Source of the DNA: an uncultured Bacilli bacterium
GTDB lineage: Bacteria; Bacillota_I; Bacilli_A; RF39; UBA660
Assembly: GCA_910585335.1 (NCBI GenBank)
Contig: CAJUCU010000014.1
Location: 8,560-28,526, forward strand
Length of the DNA stretch: 19,967 nt
Reading direction: 5' to 3'
Shown here: piece by piece, positions 1 to 7,602 of the stretch
Layout of the letters: each line of letters opens with the position of its first letter
Numbering within the stretch: the first letter of the stretch is position 1
The notes under the pieces: generated by a model
What the model was told of the DNA's origin: nothing
Databases searched by the model: none
Seen by the model: the letters and a program-made list of their open reading frames with translations, nothing else
Made by a program: the position numbers and the translations under genes

Positions 1-1178
1 GGCTCCCCTTTTGCATAAGTAATAGCAAGTTCCTGAGTAGTATCGGCACTTCCCACAGGCCACCAATAAAGTGTATTTTGACCATTGTCACTTAATATAG
101 GCTCCTGATATTGTATTAAATCTTTATAATCTTCAATGTAATCAAATATTTCTTCAGCAATATCTGAATACTGATTTTGAGGAACTTTAGGAAGAAAAAG
201 AGGGAAAATTTGATCAATTAAATTTTGAGTAAAAACCTCTTTATTATATAACTTCGTCTCATCATCACTAGAATCAAACATCGCTTCTACAATAGTTCTA
301 ATGGCACTATCATCCATATCAGAAAAAGTAAGCTCTGTATTATGAGTTTGCAAAATAAAGTAGACAGCCCCAATAATTTCAGCATCAAAAGAAACACCAT
401 TAGAAGCATATTCATCATGAATAACTTTTACACGCTCATAAAATGCATTTTCTTCTTCGTCCATGGCCTCATACTCTTCTCCACCAGTCTCGCCACCTAC
501 TTTGGTATTAATTCCAAGCATAGGACCAAAATTATCTATATTTACTAAAATAACACAGGAAAATAATATTAAAGAAGCTGCAATTGCTGCAATAGGAATT
601 AAAACTGGTAATGATTTTTTTATAAAAGTTTTAAAGTCACCAAATGCATCACCTGAAATTCCTTTACTTTGTTTTTTCTTATTTCTAGAAAAGAAAGAGG
701 TCTGACTAGAAACACGTTCATCTTCTTCTCCTTCTTCTAATACTTCATCTTCCCTCTCTTCTTCTAAAATAGAAGGTCTCGTAGAAGAAGTTTGTTTCCC
801 TTGTGGTAAAGGATTAGGTTTCGGTAATGGCAACGGTGCCTGTTTAGGAGCAAGATTTACTGGTTGTCCTCCTTTTTGCATTAAATTATGAAAAGGATTT
901 TGCAACAAAGGATTTGTCATACCAGGAAGTGCCTGTTTAGGACCTCCTTGCTTGTTGCTACTTTTGTTATCTAATGCTGAGACAACCTTATTCCCTGCAC
1001 CAGGCAAAGCAGCATTCACAGCACCCTTTAAAGCCGTTTTTGCAACTTTCTTTCCAAGACCTTCTGAATTAGTAGATGCTCTCTTAGAACCTTTTCTTCT
1101 AGCAGAATAAGAACCTGCTTCTGCAGATTCTTGTTTTTTTCTTTCATTATCATCATGATTTTTTGGTTCCACTAACAT
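1..1178 (-). CDS. Membrane-anchored cell-wall hydrolase of a T4SS-like machine, 3' end beyond the window
   Basis: The C-terminus lies beyond base 1; about 392 residues are visible. Residues 1-185 are cytoplasmic, basic then acidic, with a proline-rich stretch at about 105-127 (APLPLPKPNPLP) and a Glu/Asp-rich stretch at 138-155. One transmembrane helix lies at about 189-212. The outside part starts with an acidic linker, then a helical region (about 245-360), then YWWPVGS at 371-377 at the cut end. A WPV-type motif commonly opens M23 metallopeptidase domains, so an M23 domain probably follows outside the window; its metal ligands are not visible. Firmicute conjugation systems usually place such a hydrolase just after VirB4 to open the wall. 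The ATG at 1178 has AGGTG six bases upstream; the ATG at 1184 touches that motif. Membrane topology is clear; enzyme class is inferred. Confidence 0.7.
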   Translation of the reverse strand, partial: MLVEPKNHDDNERKKQESAEAGSYSARRKGSKRASTNSEGLGKKVAKTALKGAVNAALPGAGNKVVSALDNKSSNKQGGPKQALPGMTNPLLQNPFHNLMQKGGQPVNLAPKQAPLPLPKPNPLPQGKQTSSTRPSILEEEREDEVLEEGEEDERVSSQTSFFSRNKKKQSKGISGDAFGDFKTFIKKSLPVLIPIAAIAASLILFSCVILVNIDNFGPMLGINTKVGGETGGEEYEAMDEEENAFYERVKVIHDEYASNGVSFDAEIIGAVYFILQTHNTELTFSDMDDSAIRTIVEAMFDSSDDETKLYNKEVFTQNLIDQIFPLFLPKVPQNQYSDIAEEIFDYIEDYKDLIQYQEPILSDNGQNTLYWWPVGSADTTQELAITYAKGE

Positions 1179-1184
1179 ACGCAT

Positions 1185-1189
1185 CACCT
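1185..1189 (-). promoter_or_regulatory. Ribosome binding site that decides the hydrolase start
   Basis: The minus strand reads AGGTG directly before an ATG (1184) and six bases before a second in-frame ATG (1178). Normal Shine-Dalgarno spacing favours the second ATG, giving a protein two residues shorter. Confidence 0.5.
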
Positions 1190-1209
1190 ACTTCTTTTTT
1201 TAAAGAGTT

Positions 1210-3000
1210 CTAGAAACCTCCTCCAGTTCCAAATGAATCTAACTCTTCCTGAGTAACTGCTACATGAATTCGCATTCTTCTATTTCCACACACAAAGAGC
1301 GCTTCACCTTGAGAATAACGTTTAATACTATCTTTTTCATTATCATTAAGATCAACCAATAATGATAAATCTTCTACTGCCTGTTTGCGAAGTCCCATAA
1401 TTAAGTAATAAGAGGCATTATCAAAGATTGCTTTACCCTGAGTAATAACAGATGGATCAGAGAAATCACTAGGTTGTTGTGTGATAATAATCGTTCCCGT
1501 ATTGTATTTACGAGCACGTCTTTGTACTTGTGCTAAAAAGTCTGCTCCTAAAATATTGTTTTGTCCAAGTAGAACATGGGCCTCATCTACCATAAGTACA
1601 GTATCTACACTAAAATCTAAACAAAGTCCCCAAGCAAATTTTAATACATTAAAGAACAAAGCGTTTCTAACATTAGAATCACTATTCATCAGTTCCTTTA
1701 TATTAAATACCATAAAGTCACTGTCTGTACTAATGGTAGTATGACCATCGAAATAGAACTTAAGCTCTTTAGTAATAGGACGAACTTTTAGTTCAAGTCG
1801 CTCCATAATATCTCGTTCTTGCGTCTGCTCAGTCATAGATAAAAGACGCCCTTTAATAGTAGCATAAACATCACTAAAGGTAGGATAATCTGCCGAAGTA
1901 AAACGAGAAAAATCGGTATTAAAATCAATTCCAAAACGACGATAAGTATCCTGTACTACTTCACTAAACATGGTAAGAACATCTTCTGTAATAGAAGGAT
2001 CATAATACTTCATAAATGCTTTTAATGTTTGAAGAGTTCTAGTTAAAACAGTATATCCAAGTCCTTGTTTTACCTCTTCCTCATCGGCATCAATAATAAC
2101 TTCTAAAGGGTTGATCATACCATATTCTCCACCCTTACCAATATCGATAGTATCGCCACCAAAAGTACGAGTAATCTCAGCAAGTTCGTTTTCGGGATCA
2201 ATCGCTACAATTTGAGCTCCATTACGAATATGGCTTCTTAGCATAAGTTTAGCCGCAGTCGACTTACCAGAACCACTGGTTCCAAGAATAATCATATTGG
2301 CATTATTTCTATTATTTTCTTTCCGAATTTTATATAAAAATTGATTGAATAAGATAACTCCTCCCGAAAAATCAACACCAAGTAGTGTGGATAATCCAGG
2401 GTCTTTAATACTATCAAAGATAAATGGATACATCGCTGCAATAGTAACAGAAGGAATTGGGGTACCAATTCTACTTTCTACATCTTGAGCTGGAAAAATT
2501 GGCAAAATAGATTTTAATATTTTCTCTTGTTCAAAACGAAGAGAAAGAGCACGTAGTTCCATTGCATCCAAATAATTTTTGACATTGGTTTTCTTAATTT
2601 CCAATTGTTCTTTTGTATCAGCAGTGATCATAATATGCATTTGAAAATCGAAAATTCGAGTCTGGCTTCCAGCAAGCATAGAAGTAAAGTACTCAAGCGA
2701 CTCAGCATCTTGCCGAATTCTCTCTCTAGCTGTTTGATCCTTCTCTTGGTTATACTTTTCTCGTAAATCAGCGATTTGTCTATTCAACATTTTAGACATA
2801 GTAGAAAAAGGAACAGGAATATGTTTGATAACAACTTTAATCCCTGGCATATTTGTTAATGTAGATAAATAACCAGGCGAGATATATTTAGGATAGGAAA
2901 CTACAGTTAAAATAGTAGCATACTTATCACTAATGAAAAACTCACTTGCTGAAAAAGATAATCCCTTTGGCGCAAGTTGTGATTTTAAACTAATACTCAT
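1210..3000 (-). CDS. VirB4-like ATPase, C-terminal part (middle and P-loop domains)
   Basis: This is the motor part of a VirB4/TraC-family ATPase, which powers assembly and transport in type IV secretion and conjugation. The 596 residues show a Walker A motif GTSGSGKS at 240-247, a strand VAIDPENE at 265-272, a Walker B motif VLMVDEAH at 468-475, an arginine-rich motif RRARKYN at 494-500 and ITQQP at 506-510, all in the usual VirB4 order. It lacks the first ~180 residues of a normal VirB4; these are encoded by the ORF just upstream, which it overlaps by four bases (ATGA). GGTG eight bases before the ATG suggests coupled translation. PrgI-like and VirB6-like neighbours confirm a T4SS context. 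The call to family is firm. Whether it moves DNA, protein or only pilin subunits cannot be told. Confidence 0.92.
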   Translation of the reverse strand: MSISLKSQLAPKGLSFSASEFFISDKYATILTVVSYPKYISPGYLSTLTNMPGIKVVIKHIPVPFSTMSKMLNRQIADLREKYNQEKDQTARERIRQDAESLEYFTSMLAGSQTRIFDFQMHIMITADTKEQLEIKKTNVKNYLDAMELRALSLRFEQEKILKSILPIFPAQDVESRIGTPIPSVTIAAMYPFIFDSIKDPGLSTLLGVDFSGGVILFNQFLYKIRKENNRNNANMIILGTSGSGKSTAAKLMLRSHIRNGAQIVAIDPENELAEITRTFGGDTIDIGKGGEYGMINPLEVIIDADEEEVKQGLGYTVLTRTLQTLKAFMKYYDPSITEDVLTMFSEVVQDTYRRFGIDFNTDFSRFTSADYPTFSDVYATIKGRLLSMTEQTQERDIMERLELKVRPITKELKFYFDGHTTISTDSDFMVFNIKELMNSDSNVRNALFFNVLKFAWGLCLDFSVDTVLMVDEAHVLLGQNNILGADFLAQVQRRARKYNTGTIIITQQPSDFSDPSVITQGKAIFDNASYYLIMGLRKQAVEDLSLLVDLNDNEKDSIKRYSQGEALFVCGNRRMRIHVAVTQEELDSFGTGGGF

Positions 3001-3545
3001 ATAGGCATCACCGTCCCAAACTCTGTTGTAGCCCCTCCATTTAGGAAGTTATCAAGTACAACACGTAAATCATCATTATTGGCTTGTGAAGCATTTAATC
3101 CACAGCCAGCAAGTCCATTAATCAACAGACGAATCTTCTTTTGAACCATATCTTCTGTCTTTTCCTTGAACAAAATATAATACTCAGTATCTACGATGTT
3201 ATTATTGATAAAAGTATTACCTTTCTGAATATCTTGCATAATTAACTTTCGAACTGCTGGTGATTGTGTATCATTATACAAAAGGTGCAACTGTGACATA
3301 TAAACAGAAATATCAACGGGACGATCAGCCACAACCAACCAAAATTCGAAATCAATCATATTATAAAAATTCTTTAATGCAATTAACACATTATCTTGCG
3401 CAGCAGGATCTAAGATGAAAATATTACGTGGTGTAATTTTAACACCAGATATTTTAAAATTATCATTCGTAATAATCATACCATTTTGAATTGATTTAAC
3501 AGGCAACCAATCCTCAGTGTACTGACTTTGTATCTTCTTCGCCAT
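2997..3545 (-). CDS. VirB4-like protein, N-terminal domain as a separate ORF
   Basis: The 182 residues start MAKKIQSQYTEDWLPVKSI and continue with a beta-rich pattern (GMIITNDNFKISGVKI, 22-37), then a helix-strand section containing FYNMIDFEFWLVV (60-72). This is the layout of the N-terminal domain of Gram-positive VirB4 proteins, which contacts the inner-membrane subunits. It has no P-loop. The reading frame ends TGA within the ATG of the ATPase part, so 182 + 596 = 778 residues together match one ordinary VirB4. Its start overlaps the PrgI-like gene by 32 bases. The frame needed for fusion is -1, and I see no correctly phased slippery heptamer at the junction. I infer two polypeptides that act as one enzyme; a sequencing or evolutionary frameshift remains possible. 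Confidence 0.75.
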   Translation of the reverse strand: MAKKIQSQYTEDWLPVKSIQNGMIITNDNFKISGVKITPRNIFILDPAAQDNVLIALKNFYNMIDFEFWLVVADRPVDISVYMSQLHLLYNDTQSPAVRKLIMQDIQKGNTFINNNIVDTEYYILFKEKTEDMVQKKIRLLINGLAGCGLNASQANNDDLRVVLDNFLNGGATTEFGTVMPI

Positions 3546-3837
3546 CTAACACACACCAACCTTTCCATACATATTTTTGTCTATTGGTAAGAAACTGAAT
3601 AAGCTCAGTAATGACATTGAGCATATTATGGTAATACGGAATGGGTATTACCAAGAATCCTGTAACCATTGCTGGAGACAAAACTAGTAATGTAACAGTA
3701 ACAGAACTAAGGGGCATAATTGCCAAAAATATAACAGAGATAAGTACCCCAGTTCCAAAAAGAATCAAATCAAAGGGACGAAAAAGTCCAAAGATTAAAT
3801 TTCCTTTTTTTGTATTTGCCGGAATTAAAAAATTCAT
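3514..3837 (-). CDS. PrgI-family (VirB3-like) inner-membrane protein
   Basis: At 107 residues this is the normal length for PrgI, the Gram-positive counterpart of VirB3, a small membrane subunit that pairs with VirB4. A short N-terminus (MNFLIPANTKKGNLIFG) leads to two closely spaced membrane helices at about 22-42 and 46-66, followed by an amphipathic C-terminal segment that ends NRQKYVWKGW at 85-94. A Tyr-x-x-Lys-Gly-Trp-like ending is typical of the family. GGGGTGAT lies just before the start. The 3' end overlaps the VirB4 N-terminal ORF by 32 bases, a usual arrangement for virB3-virB4 pairs. The family call rests on topology, length, ending and position. Confidence 0.85.
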   Translation of the reverse strand: MNFLIPANTKKGNLIFGLFRPFDLILFGTGVLISVIFLAIMPLSSVTVTLLVLSPAMVTGFLVIPIPYYHNMLNVITELIQFLTNRQKYVWKGWCVLDGEEDTKSVH

Positions 3838-3860
3838 ATCATATCACCCCATTTTATACT

Positions 3861-5882
3861 CTATCTAGTACGATCACTCCATCTTTTATTCTTATCATCA
3901 TACTTTTTATAATCTTGATCATTTCTAGCACGTCCTTGATCACCGGTGTAACGTTGCCAAACACCTTTTCCAAGACCAGTGTTTTCCATACGTTCACCAA
4001 CATTACGAGTAACTCTATTACCTTGCAATCCTTTAGCCACAGTATTTCTAACTCGTGCCGTATACCTATTAGACCCATATTTTTGTTCCAAAGTAAGTTC
4101 GTTTCCATATTTAGTAAGCATTTTATCAGAATCTTCATATGTTTTCTTCTGTTTTTGAAAGTCAGTTTGACTTTTATTAACCATATAATTAAGCATAGTA
4201 GCATCATCTATATCGCCATTAAGCCAACTTTGAACAGTTTTATCACCCTGATGGGTATTAACAAATTGCTCCAAAAGCCGTCCATTATTAGAAGTAGTAT
4301 CTATGTGAAGATTACCAGCGGCATCTCTTGAAGTATACCCTCTAAGATCACCACCATGTAGATTAATATCGCTACGCATATTAGCCACATCAGAAGCATA
4401 ATCCTGTGCTTCATACATTAAATTTTTAGATCGTTCCGCTTCTGATGCAGTAATTCCAAAGCGTTTTTGCAACTGTTTTGCACCAATAACGCGTTTCGAA
4501 TGCATCATCATATTTCGTTGTGCTGTATTTAAAATTCCACCTGTCGCTTTTTCGTCTCCAGTTCTCATCTTCGCAATCAAATCTCGACCAGTCGAATAAG
4601 CATTAGGAGCAGCCTTTCCTTGTGCCGCAGCTTCACTTGCAGTATTTGCACTAGTCATAGCAGCAGTCATAGCACCACCAAGTCCACCACCACCGATAAA
4701 ACCGCCCATAAAGCCTAGGGCACCACTAAGTCCAACACCTAGGCCCATAGATTTAATTCCTAAAGCAGTAGTAATAAACTTAGGAGCTTGTTTTGCAAAG
4801 TATAAAAGTCCCAAAATAATGAATATCCAAGAAATAGCACCAATCATTCCACCTTCATTATCAATATTAAGACCATTAATCATAATATCCTGAATAATAA
4901 AGATAACAAAGAAAACAACGGCAAGTCTCAAAAACAAATCTAAATAAGTGGTAGTAACAGCCTTTACCCATGATCCAAAAGCACCATCTTTTTGTGATTT
5001 AGGATCGATATAACTAATAATTGGTATAGGTGCAATCAATCGTAAAACCGCAAGTTTAAAAGCACGAATCGCAATATCAATAATAAATCCTACCATGATA
5101 ATGATAAAAATAACACCAACAACAGTAGTAACACCAAATGAATAAGTAAAAACAAATCGCTTACCATCATCCGTTTTACAATTAAGATCAAGCATGTCTA
5201 ATACTTCTCCTGGCGAAATATTAGTCTCTAAATACTTTTTAACATCGTCCTCATGATCTGGACACATCCAATTAGCAGACTCATATTCATCAGTTTGACC
5301 AGGTGCTAAATTAATACGAATAAAACCTTTTAAGATAAAAGTAGATAATTGCCTACCTGTATCTTTCAAGTTTTTTCGTTCCTCTTCTCCATTTTTCTTA
5401 GTAGAACCAATAATAAGCTTGGCGAGTGTATTCTGTTCTAGAATACGGTCTTGAAACTCATATAAAGTTCCAAACAGAAGCCCATTGGCATTCAAATTCG
5501 CCTCATAACTATCCTCTGCAAACTCTCCTGGAATATTAAGGGGCATAATTGCCACTAACATTACAAGCGAAATAACCACCCTAACTACAATCTGTGAAAA
5601 TCCTTGACCACTTTTATCAGCACCCAACTGATCGGGATTGACAATAACATTAATCAAACTAATAGCCAGTTTAAATAGTACAAAAACTCCAAGTATGATT
5701 TGAATTCGTCCAAAAAATGATTTTATAGTAGCGCCTTCAATAATCTTAGCAGAAGCAACATTAAAGAAAACTTCATAAATAACGACCAACAAAGAATATA
5801 CCGCTAAATCCAAAGCTCCAAATAAAGATCGAAGCGTCTTCATTACAAACCCAGCAGAATAAGTATTTGTTTGATCCATCAT
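3861..5882 (-). CDS. VirB6/TrbL-like polytopic membrane protein with long cytoplasmic tail
   Basis: The 673 residues contain three N-terminal hydrophobic helices (about 22-45, 57-80, 96-116), a soluble loop of about 130 residues (117-247), and four more (about 248-272, 275-292, 312-334, 346-364). A Gly/Ala-rich stretch follows at 379-408 (for example GGFIGGGGLGG), then a polar, basic tail of some 260 residues ending KRWSDRTR. Many membrane segments, a central loop, a Gly-rich region and a long soluble tail are typical of VirB6/TrbL proteins, which form the membrane channel of type IV secretion. It lies directly before the PrgI- and VirB4-like genes. Two adjacent ATGs follow GGAGGTGG; spacing favours the first. 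The tail resembles no enzyme I recognise and may be a cytoplasmic docking surface. Confidence 0.82.
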   Translation of the reverse strand: MMDQTNTYSAGFVMKTLRSLFGALDLAVYSLLVVIYEVFFNVASAKIIEGATIKSFFGRIQIILGVFVLFKLAISLINVIVNPDQLGADKSGQGFSQIVVRVVISLVMLVAIMPLNIPGEFAEDSYEANLNANGLLFGTLYEFQDRILEQNTLAKLIIGSTKKNGEEERKNLKDTGRQLSTFILKGFIRINLAPGQTDEYESANWMCPDHEDDVKKYLETNISPGEVLDMLDLNCKTDDGKRFVFTYSFGVTTVVGVIFIIIMVGFIIDIAIRAFKLAVLRLIAPIPIISYIDPKSQKDGAFGSWVKAVTTTYLDLFLRLAVVFFVIFIIQDIMINGLNIDNEGGMIGAISWIFIILGLLYFAKQAPKFITTALGIKSMGLGVGLSGALGFMGGFIGGGGLGGAMTAAMTSANTASEAAAQGKAAPNAYSTGRDLIAKMRTGDEKATGGILNTAQRNMMMHSKRVIGAKQLQKRFGITASEAERSKNLMYEAQDYASDVANMRSDINLHGGDLRGYTSRDAAGNLHIDTTSNNGRLLEQFVNTHQGDKTVQSWLNGDIDDATMLNYMVNKSQTDFQKQKKTYEDSDKMLTKYGNELTLEQKYGSNRYTARVRNTVAKGLQGNRVTRNVGERMENTGLGKGVWQRYTGDQGRARNDQDYKKYDDKNKRWSDRTR

Positions 5883-5900
5883 ATAAAACCACCTCCCTTT

Positions 5901-7109
5901 TTATTGAATACCACACGTCGGGTCAATAATAGAATCATTAATTAAATTAAACATCAAATTAATCAAAACTGGTAACATGAATAAAAGCACCGCTGCCACC
6001 AAACGTTTAGCTAACTTTTGTTGTGCTTTCTTCATACTTTCATCATCAGAAGACCACACAACTTTAACAAAATCTATACTACTTAAAACAACAACTAAAA
6101 TTGGTGCAATAACTTTAATATAATCTAATATTTTTTGAATTAAAAAAGCAACTGAATCTTTATCATCTGGATCACCAAAGATTCCAGTACAATCCTGAGG
6201 TTGATCATAATCCTCTAGCTTAAAATCACTATTATCTGCCATCTCGTCTCTAGCATTATCAACAGCATCTTGAACGTCTTTAGAATCAATATTGTTGATA
6301 TTATTCTTCCATTTCTCACCAGTAGCAGAATCTATTTCACCTTTTTTTATTTGTTCATCAATTTCAGAAACACACGCTTTTTTTCTTTTTTCTACCCCTT
6401 TTTCAACATTCGTTTTATAAGCACTACTATTTAATATGAAGGAAGGTATTGCTTTTCCCTTCATATAATTCTGTTGGAAATCTTTATTAATCTTTTCTTT
6501 AATCGTTTTAGATATAGTAGAAGATTGAGTGTTACCAAGTTCTGAACAAGGAATATCCCCCATTACCCAATTATTAAAATACTTCTTTATATCATCAGCA
6601 TAATCATAATCTTTACCTTTACCCGTAAAAAGACTAGCTTTAGTTCCAAATGCAGTTCCTACATTACTTTTCCCATGACAATACTTCCCGTCATTATCAA
6701 AGCAAAGCTCATTATCAGAGTTTAAAGAACTCATATCCAAATATCCATACTTAGGACACTTAAATTTGGAAGCAGTAATCTCAGCATTAGTATAAACTGG
6801 TTTTTCAAATACATCAGAAAAAACATCAGGCCCTCTTTCCCGAATTCTTCGATCTTGGTTTGTCTCTTCCCACTTTAATAACCATTTTTTATTCTTATGA
6901 ACATAATAAATAGAAATATTACGCTGCCTAGTTACATCAGCACTACCATTTTTCCCTCTATAAGTATTATAATAATTACACACCAACATACACTCGCCTT
7001 TATCAAGACAATCATCCCCTACTGGAGTATAAGCTTTTACCCCATACGGCAAAAACATATAAAAAGCAATATATAGAAATGTAAATAATATTAACTTGTT
7101 TCTCTTCAT
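5901..7109 (-). CDS. Secreted cysteine-rich protein ending in a two-helix VirB2-like module
   Basis: The 402 residues begin with a signal peptide or anchor (about 5-26). The polar region 27-310 holds nine of the ten cysteines, several close to aromatic residues. Two membrane helices follow at about 322-350 and 367-390. The segment between them, SSDDESMKKAQQKLAKR (353-369), matches SSDDKEVKAAQSRLVKR in the neighbouring 118-residue protein at 10 of 17 positions, and the flanking helices also correspond. The protein therefore looks like a pilin-like membrane module carrying a large extracellular head, perhaps a minor or tip subunit or a channel part. It starts a transcription unit: a promoter lies 29-57 bases upstream and GGAGTGA six bases before the ATG. 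The head has no domain I recognise. Confidence 0.72.
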   Translation of the reverse strand: MKRNKLILFTFLYIAFYMFLPYGVKAYTPVGDDCLDKGECMLVCNYYNTYRGKNGSADVTRQRNISIYYVHKNKKWLLKWEETNQDRRIRERGPDVFSDVFEKPVYTNAEITASKFKCPKYGYLDMSSLNSDNELCFDNDGKYCHGKSNVGTAFGTKASLFTGKGKDYDYADDIKKYFNNWVMGDIPCSELGNTQSSTISKTIKEKINKDFQQNYMKGKAIPSFILNSSAYKTNVEKGVEKRKKACVSEIDEQIKKGEIDSATGEKWKNNINNIDSKDVQDAVDNARDEMADNSDFKLEDYDQPQDCTGIFGDPDDKDSVAFLIQKILDYIKVIAPILVVVLSSIDFVKVVWSSDDESMKKAQQKLAKRLVAAVLLFMLPVLINLMFNLINDSIIDPTCGIQ

Positions 7110-7137
7110 AATTTCACTCCATTAGCACTATACACCA

Positions 7138-7166
7138 ATTATATCAAAAACAAAAAAAAATAGCAA
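7138..7166 (-). promoter_or_regulatory. Sigma-A-type promoter for the T4SS-like unit, overlapping a terminator
   Basis: On the minus strand: TTGCTA (7166-7161), a 17-base spacer, then TATAAT (7143-7138) with TG one base upstream (extended -10). The -35 lies inside one arm of the preceding terminator stem. Transcription would start near 7131, about 22 bases before the ATG at 7109. Confidence 0.65.
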
Positions 7167-7181
7167 TTTATTATTGCTATT
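7151..7181 (-). terminator. Rho-independent terminator after the VirB2-like gene
   Basis: Reading the minus strand, AATAGCAA (7181-7174) pairs perfectly with TTGCTATT (7166-7159) across a seven-base loop and runs straight into nine T residues (7160-7152). It begins four bases after the stop codon at 7185. The stem is short and A/T-rich, so read-through is possible. Confidence 0.75.
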
Positions 7182-7184
7182 AGT

Positions 7185-7541
7185 TTATTTTTTTGCAGCT
7201 GCTTCCCAACAATTATACCAGTTATTAGTAACCTCAACATCGTCATCTGCTGTTGTAGCAACAAGAATATTCATAAGAACAGTCACAAGTGTAGCTACAA
7301 AGAAAATGGCAACTGCATAAATACAACGTTTTACAAGTCTTGATTGTGCAGCTTTTACTTCTTTATCATCACTAGAAATAACTGCCTTTCCTAAATCAAT
7401 AGTACCTAAAACAATTAAAAGTAATGGTATACCAATTTGAATGATTGGAAAAAGACCTTGACGTATTACTTTAACAACTGGAAGTAATCCACCACAAGCA
7501 CCACTAATGTCTTCTGCTGCTATTTGAAATAAATCTAACAT
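7185..7541 (-). CDS. VirB2/TrbC-like two-helix pilin-like protein
   Basis: The 118 residues have an amphipathic N-terminus (MLDLFQIAAEDISGACGG), two membrane helices (about 33-55 and 73-95) joined by a short charged loop with SSDD at 56-59 and LVKR at 69-72, and a short polar tail ending WEAAAKK. Small size, two helices and a basic cytoplasmic loop fit VirB2/TrbC pilins and the small membrane proteins of Gram-positive conjugation systems. Its own promoter (perfect TTGACA) and terminator make it the only apparently monocistronic gene here, as expected for a subunit needed in high copy. I chose the ATG at 7541 because AGAGAGG sits seven bases upstream; an ATG at 7568 overlaps the -10 box and lacks a binding site. 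Sequence similarity to canonical VirB2 is low, so major-pilin status is inference. Confidence 0.7.
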   Translation of the reverse strand: MLDLFQIAAEDISGACGGLLPVVKVIRQGLFPIIQIGIPLLLIVLGTIDLGKAVISSDDKEVKAAQSRLVKRCIYAVAIFFVATLVTVLMNILVATTADDDVEVTNNWYNCWEAAAKK

Positions 7542-7548
7542 TTTATAA

Positions 7549-7555
7549 CCTCTCT
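7549..7555 (-). promoter_or_regulatory. Ribosome binding site that fixes the VirB2-like start
   Basis: AGAGAGG on the minus strand, seven bases before the ATG at 7541. It lies downstream of the in-frame ATG at 7568, which coincides with the promoter's -10 box and so cannot be in the transcript. Confidence 0.7.
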
Positions 7556-7567
7556 TTCGATATAACA

Positions 7568-7597
7568 ATCATACACTATTTACCAGTTTTTTGTCAA
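7568..7597 (-). promoter_or_regulatory. Strong sigma-A-type promoter for the VirB2-like gene
   Basis: On the minus strand: TTGACA (7597-7592, perfect consensus), an 18-base spacer, then TATGAT (7573-7568, five of six). It lies in the 61-base gap after the TadZ-like gene. The predicted start near 7561 leaves a leader of about 20 bases. Confidence 0.75.
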
Positions 7598-7602
7598 TCT
7601 TT

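Noticed and set aside
463..705. Plus-strand open frame of 80 residues near the left edge
   Set aside because: It is antisense to the hydrolase gene, whose minus-strand frame is open over its full visible length with a clear membrane helix.
2997..3030. Programmed -1 frameshift joining the two VirB4 parts at TTTGGGA
   Set aside because: The heptamer is in the wrong phase (TTT GGG A instead of T TTG GGA) and a plausible ribosome binding site serves the second ORF.
3810..4331. Plus-strand open frame of 173 residues
   Set aside because: It lies antisense to the VirB6-like and PrgI-like genes, is rich in Ile/Ser/Thr/Phe as expected from the complement of A/T-rich coding DNA, and has no recognisable domain.
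7542..7568. Longer start (ATG at 7568) for the VirB2-like gene
   Set aside because: It falls in the -10 box of the promoter and has no ribosome binding site, whereas the ATG at 7541 has AGAGAGG seven bases upstream.
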